Below are positions 5,208-7,060 of a DNA stretch of 7,060 nt, one piece after another. This DNA comes from Bacteroidaceae bacterium (GTDB lineage: Bacteria; Bacteroidota; Bacteroidia; Bacteroidales; Bacteroidaceae). Below the pieces are notes generated by a model. It did no database searches, was not told where the DNA came from, and saw only the letters and a list, made by a program, of their open reading frames with translations. The DNA lies in NCBI GenBank assembly GCA_017618515.1, contig JAFZUB010000091.1, forward strand, positions 1 through 7,060, read 5' to 3'. A program made the translations under genes and the position numbers. Each line of letters starts with the position of its first letter. Position 1 is the stretch's first letter.

Positions 5208-6440
5208 ATGAAGATTATACATACAGCAGATTGGCACTTGGGTGACAGCTTTCACGGTTTTGACCGCACGATGGAGCACGAGCACTTCCTGCGCTGGTTG
5301 CAGGAGGTGATAGTCAGGGAGAAACCCGACGCGTTGCTCCTGGCTGGCGACGTGTTTGACAACGCCAACCCGTCGGTGCAGGCCGAGGAGATGCTCTACG
5401 GCTTTCTGGCCCAGGCGACGACTGCCCATCCGGGACTGAGGATTATCATCACGGCGGGCAACCATGACTCAGGGCGACGCCTGCAGGCTCCCGCCGAGCT
5501 GTTGCGCCCTATGGGTGTGGAGATAAGAGGCGTGGTGGAGCACGACGAGAAGGGGCAGCCGCTGACAGACAACCTTATCATCCCCATCGGTCCTGCCGGC
5601 GACACGCAGGCTGAGGCTGTGGTGATAGCCGTGCCCTATCTGCGCACAGGCGACTATGAGTTTAAGGACAACATCAGTCGCAGTGTGAGAGATTTTCTAC
5701 AGGGCATCGTCAGCAAGGCGCGCAAGCAGTATGGCAAGGACATACCCATGCTGCTGATGGCTCACCTGTATGCCGCAGGGTCGGAGATTGCTGCCACCGA
5801 GCACTCGGAGCGTCTGGTCGTGGGTGGCGAGGACTGTATCGACGCTCGTGGCATAGACGCGGGAGTGGATTATGTGGCGCTTGGCCATATACATAAGGCG
5901 CAGCAGGTGGGCGGTGAGGACAAGATGATGTTCTACGCCGGCAGTCCGATGCCAATGAGTTTCGCGGAGAAGAATTACTCGCACGGAGTAAATATGATTA
6001 CCATTGGTGCCAATGGCGGTGCGATGGTGGAGAGACTGGAGTATGAGCCTCTGCGCGGTATCGTGTCGGTGCCGGAGAAGGGTGCTGCCCCGCTGGGTGA
6101 GGTGCTGAACCTGCTAAGGGCGTTGCCCAAGGCAAAGGGCGACAGTGCCGAGTGGCCGTATCTGGAGATAAGACTGAAGGAGAACGAACTGAACCCTGCC
6201 GCGCACAATGAGATAGTGGCCGCCCTGGAGGGGCATGCCGTAAGGTTGTGCCGACTGGTGAGGGAGGTGCCCGAGAGCAAGACGGAGAGCAGGCATCGCA
6301 AGTTGCAGTCGCTCGACCAGCTGCGCAACATCAGTCCGCTGGACATAGCGCACGACGCCTACCTAGCCGCTACGGGACAGGAGATGAGTGAGGAAGTGGC
6401 TAAGCGTTTCAAGAAGGCAGCCGACGAAGTAAGCAATTAG
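5208..6440 (+). CDS. sbcD: SbcD exonuclease subunit (Mre11-like metallophosphoesterase)
   Basis: This is the nuclease subunit of the SbcCD complex, which opens DNA hairpins and trims protein-blocked or broken DNA ends with Mn2+ and ATP; it acts on the chromosome. At 410 residues it is close to the roughly 400-residue norm. All phosphoesterase motifs are present: DWH (D8, H10), GDVFD (D48), GNHD (N85, H86, D87), MAHLY (H186) and GHIH (H227, H229). These supply the two-metal site. The family-typical YAGSPMPMSF follows at 243-252, and the C-terminal SbcD domain occupies roughly the last 130 residues. The ATG start puts the D8/H10 motif at the expected position; an ATG five bases upstream is out of frame. 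No strong Shine-Dalgarno is seen. It lies 6 nt before sbcC, forming the usual sbcDC operon. Sampled lines are about 65-68% GC, clearly above the divergent sigma operon. Confidence 0.97.
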   Translation: MKIIHTADWHLGDSFHGFDRTMEHEHFLRWLQEVIVREKPDALLLAGDVFDNANPSVQAEEMLYGFLAQATTAHPGLRIIITAGNHDSGRRLQAPAELLRPMGVEIRGVVEHDEKGQPLTDNLIIPIGPAGDTQAEAVVIAVPYLRTGDYEFKDNISRSVRDFLQGIVSKARKQYGKDIPMLLMAHLYAAGSEIAATEHSERLVVGGEDCIDARGIDAGVDYVALGHIHKAQQVGGEDKMMFYAGSPMPMSFAEKNYSHGVNMITIGANGGAMVERLEYEPLRGIVSVPEKGAAPLGEVLNLLRALPKAKGDSAEWPYLEIRLKENELNPAAHNEIVAALEGHAVRLCRLVREVPESKTESRHRKLQSLDQLRNISPLDIAHDAYLAATGQEMSEEVAKRFKKAADEVSN

Positions 6441-6446
6441 TGAGTT

Positions 6447-7060
6447 ATGAGAATAGACAAGATAGAGATATGCAACCTCGCGTCGCTTGAGGGCGAGCAG
6501 GTGATAGACTTCATGCAAGAGCCGCTGAAGTCGGCGGGCCTCTTTGCCATCACTGGCAAGACAGGCGCCGGCAAGAGCACGGTGCTCGACGCTATCTGCC
6601 TGGCGCTCTACAACGAGGCGCCGCGCTTGGGCAACAAAGAGATAGTAGCGAAGGCAGCCGACGACAACACACCTAATATATATAATACATGCAACATGCT
6701 GCGTCGCGGGGCTGCGCAGGGCTATAGCCGTATCACCTTCTCGCTCGACGACGGCACGCAGTATATGGCCAAGTGGGTTGTGGGCCTGACGCGCAACAAC
6801 ACCTACAAGCCTATCCAGCGCGAGCTGGTGCAGCTGAAGCCTAAGCACGTGACGCTGGCCGACAAGAGCACCGACGTGCAGCGCATGATACAGCAGATAG
6901 TGCGGCTGGACTACAGCCAGTTTACCCGCACAGTGATATTGGCGCAGAACAGTTTTGCCAACTTCCTATCAGCTAAGCGCGGCGAGAAGTCGCAGTTGCT
7001 GGAGAAGATTACCGGCACAGAGATTTACGCCAAGATATCGAGCAAGATATTTGAGGAGAC
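6447..7060 (+). CDS. sbcC: SbcC exonuclease subunit (Rad50-like SMC ATPase), 3'-truncated by the window
   Basis: This is the ATPase and DNA-tethering partner of SbcD. Only the first 204 residues lie in the window; the family is usually about 1,000 or more. The N-terminal lobe is clear. It opens MRIDKIEICNLASLEG, and the Walker A GKTGAGKST spans 37-45 (K43 binds phosphate), followed by VLDAICLALYNEAPR. The Q-loop stretch RTVILAQNSFANFL (161-174, Q167) is characteristic of SbcC. The frame then continues KRGEKSQLLEKITGTEIYAKIS, the start of the coiled-coil arm. The ATG at 6447 follows the sbcD TAG by 6 nt, which suggests coupled translation. No start or stop anomaly is visible, and the frame is open to the last base. 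The coiled coil, zinc hook, signature and Walker B lie outside the window. Confidence 0.96.
   Translation, partial: MRIDKIEICNLASLEGEQVIDFMQEPLKSAGLFAITGKTGAGKSTVLDAICLALYNEAPRLGNKEIVAKAADDNTPNIYNTCNMLRRGAAQGYSRITFSLDDGTQYMAKWVVGLTRNNTYKPIQRELVQLKPKHVTLADKSTDVQRMIQQIVRLDYSQFTRTVILAQNSFANFLSAKRGEKSQLLEKITGTEIYAKISSKIFEE

Noticed and set aside
5190..5465. A 91-residue - strand frame reaching into the sbcD promoter region
   Set aside because: It overlaps the sbcD N-terminus, which carries the metal-binding motifs. It has no motif of its own.
6363..6848. A 161-residue open frame on the - strand across the sbcD/sbcC junction
   Set aside because: It is antisense to two well-supported genes and spans their junction. 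The translation shows no family motif, and no promoter was seen.
1..7060. CRISPR arrays, insertion sequences, integrase or phage genes, attachment-site repeats
   Set aside because: No regularly spaced repeats, terminal inverted repeats, transposase motifs or long direct repeats were seen. The coding density and gene content are ordinary chromosomal.

Overview
The window looks like an ordinary chromosomal segment of a Bacteroidales bacterium, most likely Prevotella-like. This rests on the protein sequences, on promoter candidates of the Bacteroidetes type (TAnnTTTG at -7), on mostly weak Shine-Dalgarno sequences, on many ATA isoleucine codons, and on an ECF sigma factor paired with a small multi-pass membrane protein. 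The genus is inferred from pattern recognition, not from a search.

Layout, left to right. Positions 1-906 (+) hold the C-terminal part of purD (purine synthesis). It converges on sdaA (958-2169, -), and a strong 17-bp hairpin between them can terminate transcription from both sides. sdaA (L-serine dehydratase) follows, on the same strand, a metal-uptake pair: a substrate-binding lipoprotein (2956-3801, -) and its ABC ATPase (2205-2966, -). The pair overlaps by 11 nt. The distance from the ATPase gene to sdaA is only 35 nt, so all three could share a transcript. No permease gene is present. Next come an ECF sigma factor (4483-4965, -) and a four-helix membrane protein (3896-4468, -), 14 nt apart and evidently one operon. 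A 242-nt divergent intergenic region (4966-5207) separates them from sbcD (5208-6440, +) and sbcC (6447 to the window edge, +), which form the Mre11/Rad50-like DNA end-processing nuclease.

Functionally the window combines housekeeping metabolism (purD, sdaA), high-affinity metal uptake, a regulatory sigma/membrane pair and DNA repair. The most interesting points are: the sigma/4-TM pair as a possible non-canonical anti-sigma system; perfect palindromes beside the sbcD promoter and over the metal-transport promoter; a metal-binding protein whose expected ligands are altered; the missing permease; and the lack of a C-terminal cysteine in the serine dehydratase. I found no CRISPR array, tRNA, rRNA, insertion sequence or phage gene, and no clearly novel multi-gene system.
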